Shown here piece by piece: positions 46,077-54,562 of a DNA stretch of 64,000 nucleotides (positions are counted from its first letter, which is position 1; every line of letters begins with the position of its first letter). The stretch is from Clostridiales bacterium (GTDB lineage: Bacteria > Bacillota > Clostridia > Christensenellales > UBA1242). The translations under genes were made by a program, and so were the position numbers. The stretch is from the NCBI GenBank assembly GCA_918262735.1, contig CAKJYJ010000003.1:272883-336882 (forward strand). The letters run 5' to 3'. The notes beneath the pieces were generated by a model. The model was given only the letters and a program-made list of their open reading frames with translations. It was not told where the DNA came from and did no database searches.

Positions 46077-47072
46077 TTATTTATCTGTTCCTATCAGCTT
46101 GCGAACTTCTGCCAAATACTCTTTTGCAACAGCCCTTGCTCGCTTTGCTCCGTCTTGTAGCATTTTATCAACAAGTTCTTTATGTTCCATGTAATAAAAA
46201 TATTTCTCTCTCATTGGTTTAATGTAGTTATTTGCAACTTCAAACAATTCTTTTTTTGCTTCTCCCCAGCCAAGACCATTCCTTAGTTTTTCCTCAAATT
46301 CATTTGCTTTTTCACTGCTAACAAATAGTTTATAAAACTTATTCAATGTGCAATCAACATCTTTTGGTTCCCCTGGGAGTTTACTATCTGTTACTATTTT
46401 GTTTATTGTTTTTCTTAAAACTTCTTCTGTTGTGAATAACTGAATTGTGTTTCCGTAACTCTTGCTCATTTTTCTACCATCAAGCCCAACTAGTAATTGA
46501 CAGCTTTCCTGAATTAACTCCTCTGGTTCATTGAAAACGCTTCCATATTTTTTATTGAAATAATGAGCAATATCCCTTGCAATTTCAATGTGTTGTTTTT
46601 GGTCTAGCCCAACAGGAACATAATCGGAGCCAAAAAGCAAGATATCTGAAGCCATTAAAATTGGATAATTATATAGCCCCATATTAATGCCAAAATCAAC
46701 ATCTGCACCACATTCATTGTTCTTTTCAACCACAGCTTTATATGCATGAGCTCTGTTCATTAACCCCTTTGGGGTTACATTACATAAAATCCAAAAAAGT
46801 TCAAAGTCTTCTGGAATATCTGATTGTTTGTAAAAAACGACCTTGTTTGGATCAAGCCCACAAGCAAGCCATGTGCAAGCCACATTATATAAATACTCTT
46901 GCATTTGTTCAGCATTTTCTAGCGTTGTTAGTGCATGGTAATCCGCAATAAAATAATAACCTTCGTAGTCATTATTTTGGCTAAGCTCAATTGCAGGTTT
47001 AATCATTCCAAAATAGTTTCCAAGGTGTACATAACCCGTTGGTTTAATTCCGCTTAATACTCTTTTTTTCAT
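46077..47072 (-). CDS. trpS: Tryptophanyl-tRNA synthetase
   Basis: 331 residues, class I synthetase. HIGH-type motif GYVHLGNYFG near residue 12, substrate segment GFDLNK-like CGLDPNKVVFYKQSDIPE, and KMSKS motif GLDGRKMSKSYGN near 195. The start at 47072 (MKKRVLSGIKPTG) has AAGGGA upstream; a longer ORF would run back through a terminator and the tRNA-Trp gene and is rejected. The cognate tRNA-Trp gene lies 75 nt upstream, with a terminator between. Confidence 0.97.
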   Translation of the reverse strand: MKKRVLSGIKPTGYVHLGNYFGMIKPAIELSQNNDYEGYYFIADYHALTTLENAEQMQEYLYNVACTWLACGLDPNKVVFYKQSDIPEDFELFWILCNVTPKGLMNRAHAYKAVVEKNNECGADVDFGINMGLYNYPILMASDILLFGSDYVPVGLDQKQHIEIARDIAHYFNKKYGSVFNEPEELIQESCQLLVGLDGRKMSKSYGNTIQLFTTEEVLRKTINKIVTDSKLPGEPKDVDCTLNKFYKLFVSSEKANEFEEKLRNGLGWGEAKKELFEVANNYIKPMREKYFYYMEHKELVDKMLQDGAKRARAVAKEYLAEVRKLIGTDK

Positions 47073-47112
47073 ATTTTCCCTTTTATTTTTTTGCAAAAAA
47101 CACAATTTTTCT

Positions 47113-47143
47113 AAAAAAAGCCATAACCTTAGTGGTTTTGGCT
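47113..47143 (-). terminator. Terminator between tRNA-Trp and trpS
   Basis: AGCCAAAACC pairs with GGTTATGGCT (one mismatch) around a 5-nt loop, then seven T on the minus strand. Confidence 0.85.
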
Positions 47144-47146
47144 CTT

Positions 47147-47222
47147 TGGCAGGTGAGGCAGGACTTGAACCCGCAACAAACGGTTTTGGAGACCGTCGCT
47201 CTACCAATTGAACTACTCACCT
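47147..47222 (-). tRNA. tRNA-Trp (CCA anticodon)
   Basis: Cloverleaf: acceptor AGGTGAG/CTCACCT, anticodon stem ACGGT/ACCGT enclosing CTCCAAA (anticodon CCA), T-arm GCGGG-TTCAAGT-CCTGC. Discriminator G at 47150 and an encoded CCA at 47147-47149. It is the cognate tRNA of the trpS gene downstream. Confidence 0.97.
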
Positions 47223-47234
47223 AAACACTGGCTA

Positions 47235-47263
47235 ATTGTACATTACAAATGCAAATTAGTCAA
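47235..47263 (-). promoter_or_regulatory. tRNA-Trp promoter
   Basis: Minus strand TTGACT (47258-47263), 17-nt spacer, TACAAT (47235-47240). Confidence 0.8.
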
Positions 47264-47280
47264 GTTTTTTATAAAATTTT

Positions 47281-48735
47281 TCACTTTAATCTTTCAATTT
47301 GTCGGTTAATTCTTCTAAGTGCTTCATCCTTACCCAAAAGGTATAACATCTCGGCACCACCGCCAGGGGTTATAATCTGCCCTGTCACCGCAATTCTAAC
47401 AGGCCACATTGTTTTGCCAATTTTATATTCTTTTAGGTTTGTGTAATCTTGAAGAACTTGATTCAAATTATCAACTTCCCAATTTTTAATGTTTTTAAGA
47501 ACTTCCTCTAAATCAACCAATATTTCTCTGCTTTGTGCTTTATCTAATTTATTCTTTTTATTTTCAAATAAATCCAAATCAAAGTCATCGTATTGGTCTA
47601 AGAATGCAAACATCTCTTGAATATCTGAAAATTTATTTATTCTAGATTGTGCAAGCGTTGACGCAAATTCCCATTTTTGTTTCAAGTAGTCTGGAAGATT
47701 AACAATGTATTTTTGCGAGTATTTAACAAATTCGTCGTGTGCCATTTTTTGAATATATATTTGATTAAACCAATCCAGTTTTTTATAGTCAAAAATAGCA
47801 TTGGTCTTTACTATACCGTCAATGTTAAATATTTCAACAAGTTCTTGCAAACTAAAGACCTCACGCTCTTGTTTTGGGCTCCAGCCAAGAAGTGCAATAT
47901 AATTCAAAATTGCATCAACCAAATAACCATTTTCAACCAGTTGAGCAAAACTGACAGCACCATGACGTTTTGCAAGTTTTGAAACCGTGCCATCTGGGTT
48001 TTGCCCCATAATTGTTGAAAGATGAACGGTTTTTGGTGGTTGCCAACCAAAAGCCTCATACAAAAGTTGATATTTTGGAGTTGAAGAAATATACTCTTTT
48101 CCCCTAACAACGTGTGTTATTTCCATTAAGTGATCATCAACAACATTTGCAAAATTGTATGTTGGCATACCATCACTTTTTAACAAAATTTGGTCATCAA
48201 GTGAATTGTTCTCAACGGTTATATCACCATATACTTCATCGTGAAAAGTTGTTGTTCCATCTAGTGGTACTTTTTGACGAATAACATATGACTTCCCTTC
48301 GCTCAAATTTTTTTCAACAACATCTTTTGGAAGGTTTCTGCATTTTCTGTTGTAACCATATGTTTGAACGGTCTCCTCTCCAGAATCAGCCTCCTCTTTA
48401 TGATTTGCGCAAAAACAATAATATGCGTGACCACTATCAATTAGTTTTAATGCATATTTTTTATAAATATCTTTTCTTTCGCTTTGCACATATGGACCAT
48501 ATCCGCCGTCTTTATCTGGCCCTTCATCATGAATAAGCCCCGTTTGTTTTAAGGTGTCATAAATAATTTGAGTTGCCCCCTCAACATAACGTTTTTGGTC
48601 TGTGTCTTCAATACGTAAAATAAACTTGCCACCTTCATGTTTTGCAAGCAAATACTCGTATAGTGCCGTTCTTAAATTACCAATATGCATATACCCTGTT
48701 GGGCTTGGTGCAAATCTACTTCTTACTTCCTTCAT
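47281..48735 (-). CDS. gltX: Glutamyl-tRNA synthetase
   Basis: 484 residues. FAPSPTGYMHIGNLRTALYEYL (HIGH motif in MHIGN, about residue 17), RIEDTDQKRY, the zinc-type Cys segment CFC...C, and the KMSKS-equivalent VSKLAKRHG near 250; a helical anticodon-binding domain follows. It charges tRNA-Glu (possibly also tRNA-Gln, if the cell uses the amidotransferase route; not visible here). GAGG precedes the ATG. Confidence 0.97.
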   Translation of the reverse strand: MKEVRSRFAPSPTGYMHIGNLRTALYEYLLAKHEGGKFILRIEDTDQKRYVEGATQIIYDTLKQTGLIHDEGPDKDGGYGPYVQSERKDIYKKYALKLIDSGHAYYCFCANHKEEADSGEETVQTYGYNRKCRNLPKDVVEKNLSEGKSYVIRQKVPLDGTTTFHDEVYGDITVENNSLDDQILLKSDGMPTYNFANVVDDHLMEITHVVRGKEYISSTPKYQLLYEAFGWQPPKTVHLSTIMGQNPDGTVSKLAKRHGAVSFAQLVENGYLVDAILNYIALLGWSPKQEREVFSLQELVEIFNIDGIVKTNAIFDYKKLDWFNQIYIQKMAHDEFVKYSQKYIVNLPDYLKQKWEFASTLAQSRINKFSDIQEMFAFLDQYDDFDLDLFENKKNKLDKAQSREILVDLEEVLKNIKNWEVDNLNQVLQDYTNLKEYKIGKTMWPVRIAVTGQIITPGGGAEMLYLLGKDEALRRINRQIERLK

Positions 48736-48785
48736 ACTTAACCTCGTAATTCAATTCTAAAACTTTTATGTATATAAGTCAATAA

Positions 48786-48815
48786 AAAAATAAAAAATGC
48801 AACTAAAGTTGCATT
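48786..48815 (-). terminator. RNase P RNA terminator
   Basis: AATGCAACT pairs with AGTTGCATT (9 bp, 2-nt loop), followed on the minus strand by TTTTATTTTTTT. Confidence 0.9.
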
Positions 48816-49163
48816 GACGTGGTTAGTCTATAAGCCGAGTTCTGTATTAAATGGTCATCTATCTAGCCGTGCTATTTCTAACACGATCAAGCGATATTTT
48901 TGTACCACGTGAAAGGACACACTAAATGTGGTAACTTAATCTTGCCTTAAATGGGGTTTGCATTGACCAGAGCGATCTCCCGCCTGCGGTGAGCTCTTAC
49001 CTCACCTTTTCACCTTTGCCACAAAACTGTGGTAGTTATTTTCTGTTGCACTTTCCTTAGAGTTGCCTCCACCGGCAGTTAACCGGCATTACTTCCTTTG
49101 AAGGCTCGGACTTTCCTCTCCGTTATCATCACAATAACGCAGCGACCATTTGGCTAGCCACCT
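48816..49163 (-). ncRNA. rnpB: RNase P RNA
   Basis: Minus-strand RNA of about 348 nt with the invariant blocks of bacterial RNase P RNA: GAGGAAAGTCCGAGC near the 5' end, GTGCAACAGAAA, AAGGTGAAAAGGTGAGGTAAGAGCTC (in part), ATGCAAACCCC, and GGCTTATAGACTAACCAC near the 3' end, whose last part pairs with the 5' GTGGCTAGCC region as helix P1. It is the catalytic RNA that trims tRNA 5' leaders. Its ends are set by the promoter at 49170-49198 and the terminator at 48786-48815. Confidence 0.97.
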
Positions 49164-49169
49164 AACGTT

Positions 49170-49198
49170 AATATACATTATAATAAAACTTTTGTCAA
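49170..49198 (-). promoter_or_regulatory. rnpB promoter
   Basis: Minus strand TTGACA (49193-49198), 17-nt spacer, TATATT (49170-49175); start point near 49163. Confidence 0.88.
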
Positions 49199-49230
49199 TG
49201 TCTTTACAAAAAGAATTATTACAGCAATTA

Positions 49231-49256
49231 AAAAGACAGGTATTAAACCTGCCTTT
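49231..49256 (-). terminator. Terminator after the leucine-rich-repeat lipoprotein gene
   Basis: AAAGGCAGGT pairs with ACCTGTCTTT (one G-U) around 5 nt; TTAATT follows on the minus strand. Confidence 0.7.
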
Positions 49257-49274
49257 AATATATTAGTTATTAAA

Positions 49275-50951
49275 TTACTCTATTGCACTAAACTTATAGT
49301 ACTCAACGTCCCCATAGGTAAATGTGTCATCAGCTTTTTCAAAACCTTTTTGTGAAATAACATCTGAGTAATCGGAATAGTCTAAGTCTACTGGAATATA
49401 GAAACTACCCACAGCAATATAACCATTACCCTCAAACATTTTTAAGCCTTGTAAATATAGGGCGGCGTTACAATAGCAATCTAAATACTCAACAGATGCT
49501 GGAACAATAATTGCATCTATATTTTCACAATTATGAAAAGCCTCATAACCGATATACTTTAATGTGTTTGGAAGTTCAACCTCTTCTAGTAAAGTTCCAT
49601 AGAATGCACCTTCACCAATGGCGGTTAAACCTTCTGGAAGATTAATGCTTACTAAAGGCATACTATCAAAAGCATAACCCCCAATAACCTTGCAGTTTTC
49701 ATTAATGGTTACTTCGAATTCACCAATTTCATCATTATTATTCACATATGCAACCAAATATAAATATGGGTTTTCAGCATTTCCCCAATAATAGCAGCGT
49801 TCATCACCATTTGGGTCAATGTTATAGTAAACTTCGTTGCCTTCTCCCCCTAGGTCTGGCACAATATCCCATAAATCTTGAATTGCGGTTTCTCTATCTA
49901 ATATTTCCCATTTATTAATACTGTCCCCATTACAATAATAAGTGTCGTAAATATCACCTGTCCCATACATATTTGATGCAATTATCATGTTTGTTATGTA
50001 TGAGCAGTAACCAAAAGCACCTTGCCCAATTGCTTTAAGTGTTGAAGGAACATTAACTTTTGTTACGCATGAAGCATGGAACCCATATTCCCCAATAACA
50101 ACACAATTCTCATTTACATTTGCAACCAACTCACCCTCTGGTTCTTCTTCTAAATAATATGAAGCGCCGGCAAAAAATAAGTACATATATGGATTGCCCG
50201 GGTTACCAAGATAATATAAATCAGTTTCCTCTTCATAAGTTAAGAATGTATCCATTATGGTTTCATAAGCCCCGTCTGGTACATCCCCTTCTGGATATTC
50301 TGTGCCAATGATTGCTTCTGTTAAATATCTTATTTCATAATACAATCCATTAATCAAACCTGTTCTGTTGTTTAGAGTAATACCTTCAAGGCTTTCAAGA
50401 TAATAATATCCTTCAATCATAGACTCGCTGTTTTCTGGGTCTTCATATGAATACCAGCTTGAAAATATATGTTCATCTAAATAATCCACTGTTGATGGAA
50501 TTGTGATTGTTTTAATATTTGCTACACCTTCATTAAATTCATCAGTCCAATCTCCGTTTTCGGCTTCAGCATCAAAAGTATATAACAAATTTTCAATTCC
50601 AACAACCTTATAGGTATTGTTATCTTCGTCTCTAACGTACGCAGGAATAACAAGATCGGTAATGTTGTTACCCGTTATCCCATCAACAAAAGCCAAACCA
50701 ACATCCTCTTGCAAATTGTAGTGTGTGATATTATCTTGGTCTAAGTCATCATATTGTAATAAATAGAACCCTAGCCCCGTATCTTCAATTGCAACTGGAG
50801 TCGTGTCATCGTCATATGAAACTTCTGGTGCTGGTTCTGGGCCTGGTCCCGGTGCTGGTGCTGGGGTGTTTCCACCGCCACAGCCAACTAGACCAAAGCC
50901 GGTTACAGCAAGAACAAGTGTTAACAAAATCCCAAAGATTTTCTTTTTCAT
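49275..50951 (-). CDS. BspA-type leucine-rich-repeat surface lipoprotein
   Basis: 558 residues. A lipoprotein signal ends in LVGC (Cys 24), followed by a Gly-Gly-Gly and Pro/Ala-rich linker. The rest carries LRR_5 (BspA) repeats such as VTKVNVPSTLKAIGQGAFGYC, INENCKVIGGYAF and PNTLKYIGYEAFHNCENI, most regular in the C-terminal third. It would be anchored to the outer face of the membrane and bind host or environmental ligands. The body is markedly acidic (Asp, Glu, Tyr-rich). AAAGGAG precedes the ATG. Monocistronic. Confidence 0.93.
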   Translation of the reverse strand: MKKKIFGILLTLVLAVTGFGLVGCGGGNTPAPAPGPGPEPAPEVSYDDDTTPVAIEDTGLGFYLLQYDDLDQDNITHYNLQEDVGLAFVDGITGNNITDLVIPAYVRDEDNNTYKVVGIENLLYTFDAEAENGDWTDEFNEGVANIKTITIPSTVDYLDEHIFSSWYSYEDPENSESMIEGYYYLESLEGITLNNRTGLINGLYYEIRYLTEAIIGTEYPEGDVPDGAYETIMDTFLTYEEETDLYYLGNPGNPYMYLFFAGASYYLEEEPEGELVANVNENCVVIGEYGFHASCVTKVNVPSTLKAIGQGAFGYCSYITNMIIASNMYGTGDIYDTYYCNGDSINKWEILDRETAIQDLWDIVPDLGGEGNEVYYNIDPNGDERCYYWGNAENPYLYLVAYVNNNDEIGEFEVTINENCKVIGGYAFDSMPLVSINLPEGLTAIGEGAFYGTLLEEVELPNTLKYIGYEAFHNCENIDAIIVPASVEYLDCYCNAALYLQGLKMFEGNGYIAVGSFYIPVDLDYSDYSDVISQKGFEKADDTFTYGDVEYYKFSAIE

Positions 50952-51089
50952 AATTTTTCTCCTTTTACCTTTTTTTATTAAAAACTAAAAATATTAACCA
51001 ACAAAATATCTATGTCGACTTTTACTTTCGCTGGATTTATTTTTTCGCATATCAAAATAAAACTATATGTTTGCAATGTAATATGCTCT

Positions 51090-51677
51090 TCATTGATATT
51101 TTAGCATATTTGTACCATACCCTGTCAAATTGTTATTTGATATTATAAACTTTTTTATTTCAGCATTATTAAAATTCCTTAAATGTTGTGGATTATTGTA
51201 ATCAATTATTATCCCCTTTATTAAATCTTCTAATAGTGTTGCCGAACAATTATGTGTTATAACCAACACATTTTTATATGATTTTGTTACAAGCTCATTC
51301 AAGAATAGTTTACACCTGTTACAAACACTTTCATAACTTTCCATTCCATATTCATTTAAGCGTTTGTTCTTGGCAATTTTTTCTTCTTTTGTTAAATCAT
51401 CTTTATGTTTTCCGGTAAAATAGCCTTGATCTATTTCAATTAGGTTTAAATTCTTAACAACTTTTACGTTATGATATTTATTCATAATATTTGCTGTTTG
51501 TATCGTTCTAAAAAGTGGTGATGCGTATATAATGTCAAAATCGACATCTTTATATTCCTCTGACACCTTATTGGTTAGTTCAATCCCTTTTTCGCTTAAC
51601 CTATTATTTGTTCTGCCCTGCGTTATCCCCTTTTCGTTCCAAATGGTTGTACCATGGCGCATAATGTAAATATTCAT
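51090..51677 (-). CDS. Histidine phosphatase superfamily protein (phosphoglycerate-mutase-like)
   Basis: 195 residues. MNIYIMRHGTTIWNEKG carries the phospho-accepting RHG (residues 7-9), YASPLFRTIQTA the second Arg, and NVLVITHNCSA the second catalytic His. The family includes phosphatases of sugar phosphates, alpha-ribazole phosphate and others; the substrate is not evident. AAAGGAA is the ribosome site. It lies next to tRNA-Ser, transcribed away from it. Confidence 0.93.
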   Translation of the reverse strand: MNIYIMRHGTTIWNEKGITQGRTNNRLSEKGIELTNKVSEEYKDVDFDIIYASPLFRTIQTANIMNKYHNVKVVKNLNLIEIDQGYFTGKHKDDLTKEEKIAKNKRLNEYGMESYESVCNRCKLFLNELVTKSYKNVLVITHNCSATLLEDLIKGIIIDYNNPQHLRNFNNAEIKKFIISNNNLTGYGTNMLKYQ

Positions 51678-51811
51678 AAATGGTGTTTCCTTTAATTACA
51701 ATTATCTATATATCATGGAAAAAGTCAAACAATTCGGTGTCATTTTCTGTAAATTGATGTGCCAATAATCATATATTTTTGATTACTATAAAAAAAATAT
51801 TAAAAAAATGC

Positions 51812-51840
51812 TTGCAAATACATGCTTTGTTTGTTATAAT
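51812..51840 (+). promoter_or_regulatory. tRNA-Ser promoter
   Basis: TTGCAA (51812-51817), 17-nt spacer, TATAAT (51835-51840). Confidence 0.88.
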
Positions 51841-51857
51841 AACGAAGTCTTAAATAT

Positions 51858-51945
51858 GGAAAGTTGGCTGAGCGGTCGAAAGCGGCGGTCTTGAAAACCG
51901 TTGTAGTGAAAGCTACCTGGGGTTCGAATCCCTAACTTTCCGCCA
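51858..51945 (+). tRNA. tRNA-Ser (UGA anticodon)
   Basis: Acceptor GGAAAGT/ACTTTCC, anticodon stem GCGGT/ACCGT around CTTGAAA (anticodon TGA at 51892-51894), a long class II variable arm with GTAGTGAAAGCTAC, T-arm TGGGG-TTCGAAT-CCCTA, discriminator G and encoded CCA (51943-51945). Its 3' part recurs at 56997-57155. Confidence 0.97.
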
Positions 51946-51956
51946 AACGATACTAG

Positions 51957-51985
51957 TACGAAACAGAACTCTGTTTCGTATTTTT
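51957..51985 (+). terminator. tRNA-Ser terminator
   Basis: TACGAAACAG pairs with CTGTTTCGTA (10 bp, AACT loop), then TTTTTATTT. Confidence 0.9.
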
Positions 51986-52031
51986 ATTTGTGGGATTGTT
52001 TTGGAATCATTTTTCCATTTAAAAGATATGT

Positions 52032-52065
52032 TAAAAAAAAGGTCAAATCAAAATGATCTGACCTT
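52032..52065 (-). terminator. Terminator after the InlB-repeat lipoprotein gene
   Basis: AAGGTCAGATCA pairs with TGATTTGACCTT (12 bp, one G-U), eight T on the minus strand. Confidence 0.9.
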
Positions 52066-52085
52066 GGATCAATAAATGTTTAATA

Positions 52086-53804
52086 TTAATCTTTTGTAAA
52101 AATTTTCAATAACGGGTTATTTGTTTCTGAGAATAACCACAAATTTTCATCCCAATTATTTATAACGAATTGTAAAATGTATAATTTGTTTTTTTCCATC
52201 CATGATGAATCAATTAAATTATCCGCTAAAACACTTTGTTCTTCATCACAATAACATGTATCATATGATGTGCCTGTAGCATTAGCTATAAATGCAGAAC
52301 CATATGAATTATTTATTATAGATGATTGAGCTGAAACATTTGACGTAGAATAACAATAGTGATAACTTCCGGATGCATCGTATGCAACAAATCCACCCGC
52401 GTAAGCTTTTCCACAATCGCTAGATGTTGATTGAGCACTTACACTACCTGTAGAATAAGAATTAAATATATCAACTTTACCCATTGTTCTAAACGTTTGT
52501 CCTATAAATCCTCCCGCAAACGAAGAGTATGATGCTGAATTATTTGATAATTCAATATTAACATTTGAATAGCAGTTCTTAATACTAATGTTTGAAGTAT
52601 TAGAATGTGCATTGGCGCATCCAATTAAACCTCCAGCGCAAATATTTGAAACACTGCTTGATAGTGCTTGTATTTGTATGCTTCCAGTAGTAAAACAACA
52701 GTCAACTTGTGCAGAATATTCTATTCTTCCGATTAGTGCTCCGGCAGTTACTGAATCTAAATTAGTAAGAGAAAAATTGATGCTTATATTTTCAATGCCT
52801 AAATTACTTATTTTAGCGTTTGAAATCATCCCAAAAAAACCAGCACACACACTTTCGGTATTAATTCTAAAATTTGATATTACATACCCATTTCCATCAA
52901 ATTCACCAGTAAAACAATGCTCAAAACTCCCAATTGGTGTCCAATTACAGTTATTTAAATCAATATTGGAATATAACTTTATTTTTTTTGACCATGAATT
53001 GGAGTTGCTCAGCACATCAATAAAATTAGAAATTGAAGTTATTTCATCTTCATTAATCATAGCAAGTGCATTTGTCCATCTTGCATATAATTTGGTATTA
53101 CTTGCTGGCATTTTATTAAATGAAAATTTTGTGTTAAAGTTATTGTCGGTATACCAATCAACAAATTGATATCCTGCTTTAGTTGGACTGTCTGGTTTTA
53201 TTATTGTCGTCCCAAAATAATCTGTAATAGAGGAAACAGAACTTCCGCCATTACTTTCAAAGCTTAAAGTGTATTGGTTAATGGAAAACTTTGCATACAG
53301 TTCTAGATTTCCCATTGTTCCTTTACTTATTTTTTCTGTCTTATTATGATATTCACTATCGGCATACCAACCATCAAATGTATATCCTTGTTTAACAGCA
53401 TCACTCAAATAAAAATTACTCTCTATTGTATAATATGTGGGGTTATTGTTTGTTCCGCCATCTAAATGATAGTTGATATAATATTGATTTTCTTGCCACT
53501 TTGCATAGAGTTTTATATTGCCTTTTGCACCTTTTGAAATGCTATTGATGCTTACTGCGAAAATGCTATCAATATACCAGCCGCAAAATGTATAACCATT
53601 TCGACTCGGTGAATATAAAACGATCTCATCTTCACAAGTATAAGAGAATACATTGTTAGGGTTGTTTATGCCGCCGTTTAAGTCATACTGAATTGAATAA
53701 ACCTCAGTTTCTTCAGTTGTGTCTTGATTGTCGCAAGCAGTAAAGATTAACAATACTGGCAAACAAATAATCATGGCAAATATAATTTTAATATAATTTT
53801 TCAT
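52086..53804 (-). CDS. InlB B-repeat (Flg_new) surface lipoprotein
   Basis: 572 residues. Signal ending FTAC (lipidated Cys 24), then three beta-grasp Listeria-Bacteroides repeats (about 36-105, 106-175, 176-243), each of the form YxIxYxLNGG ... GYTFxGWYxDSxF ... LYAKW. The remainder (about 250-560) is Ser/Asn-rich beta-helix with GLUG-like elements such as FTGEFDGNGYVISNF and NICAGGLIGCANAHSNTSN. A surface adhesin or enzyme-accessory role is likely. It lies 28 nt after a nuclease-like gene and both are within the stretch bounded by tRNA-Ser repeats. Confidence 0.9.
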   Translation of the reverse strand: MKNYIKIIFAMIICLPVLLIFTACDNQDTTEETEVYSIQYDLNGGINNPNNVFSYTCEDEIVLYSPSRNGYTFCGWYIDSIFAVSINSISKGAKGNIKLYAKWQENQYYINYHLDGGTNNNPTYYTIESNFYLSDAVKQGYTFDGWYADSEYHNKTEKISKGTMGNLELYAKFSINQYTLSFESNGGSSVSSITDYFGTTIIKPDSPTKAGYQFVDWYTDNNFNTKFSFNKMPASNTKLYARWTNALAMINEDEITSISNFIDVLSNSNSWSKKIKLYSNIDLNNCNWTPIGSFEHCFTGEFDGNGYVISNFRINTESVCAGFFGMISNAKISNLGIENISINFSLTNLDSVTAGALIGRIEYSAQVDCCFTTGSIQIQALSSSVSNICAGGLIGCANAHSNTSNISIKNCYSNVNIELSNNSASYSSFAGGFIGQTFRTMGKVDIFNSYSTGSVSAQSTSSDCGKAYAGGFVAYDASGSYHYCYSTSNVSAQSSIINNSYGSAFIANATGTSYDTCYCDEEQSVLADNLIDSSWMEKNKLYILQFVINNWDENLWLFSETNNPLLKIFTKD

Positions 53805-53832
53805 TTTTACTCCTCAAACAATATTTATTAAA

Positions 53833-54528
53833 TTAGCTAGCAATGTTTTTCTTTGTTATTTCCAGGTGTTCAACAATATCTCTTGCTTTACAACCCATCG
53901 CTACATAGTCAGTTTTATTAATAATAAATTCTCCTATAAATTCTTTTTTTTCATTAAAAATAATTAATCTGTTTGCAGCATTCAAAAAGATTATATCAAA
54001 ATCGTGTTCTTTAAACTTTTCTTTTAGTTTTGATTCAAGTTTTCCATAATTTGGATTTATTGGTGGATTCTCATTAAATAAAAACAAACCTAATTTTTCA
54101 AATCCAGCTTTTTTATAATTTGATAATTTTTCAATTTTTTGCTTATAGGCATTAATTACATTTTGTATTCTTTCATCATCACTCATTCCATGTTTAATCA
54201 TTGTACCAGGGAATTTAATATGAATACCACATCGATTTAAACTTTGTAACGCATTTGTACGTTTTGTGTCTTTTATTGTTGGATTGATATATGTGGCAAA
54301 ATTACCATCAATGTATCCCTCGGATTCAGATTTTATATTAGTAACCTCAATGCCTAAAGATTTATCGATACTTTGAAGATCTGGTTTATCTAAACACTCC
54401 AAACATTTATATTTTTCATCGTAACTGATTAACATTAATCGAGCCCATTGTTCTTCCATTTTATCCCATAATCGTTTTGTTAATGGTTTATCAAAAACCA
54501 TTTTATAATATTTTTCTTCAATCTGCAT
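53833..54528 (-). CDS. Putative PD-(D/E)XK-fold protein, unknown function
   Basis: 231 residues. CLECLDKPDLQSIDKSLGIEV followed by TN gives an Asp in a KPD-turn and, 11-12 residues on, GIEVT, the Asp...Glu-x-Thr/Lys spacing seen in nucleases of the PD-(D/E)XK superfamily where the last residue is often Thr. The C-terminal half (FDIIFLNAANRLIIFNEK) looks like further alpha/beta core. No signal peptide. The start at 54528 is marked by a TATAAT box 6 nt upstream and no Shine-Dalgarno. Nuclease activity is inferred from one motif only. It shares an operon with the lipoprotein gene. Confidence 0.55.
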   Translation of the reverse strand: MQIEEKYYKMVFDKPLTKRLWDKMEEQWARLMLISYDEKYKCLECLDKPDLQSIDKSLGIEVTNIKSESEGYIDGNFATYINPTIKDTKRTNALQSLNRCGIHIKFPGTMIKHGMSDDERIQNVINAYKQKIEKLSNYKKAGFEKLGLFLFNENPPINPNYGKLESKLKEKFKEHDFDIIFLNAANRLIIFNEKKEFIGEFIINKTDYVAMGCKARDIVEHLEITKKNIAS

Positions 54529-54534
54529 GCTTAT

Positions 54535-54562
54535 ATTATAGCATATATTTATATTTTTTCAA
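54535..54562 (-). promoter_or_regulatory. Promoter of the PD-(D/E)XK-lipoprotein operon, leaderless geometry
   Basis: Minus strand TTGAAA (54557-54562), 16-nt spacer with extended TGC, TATAAT (54535-54540), 6 nt, ATG at 54528. Confidence 0.85.

Noticed and set aside
47073-47146. T-box riboswitch in front of trpS
   Set aside because: No AGGGTGGNACCGCG-type T-box sequence or specifier stem; only a simple terminator is present.
47073-47207. 45-codon N-terminal extension of trpS
   Set aside because: It translates through the tRNA-Trp gene and a terminator; the start at 47072 has a ribosome site and the normal N-terminus.
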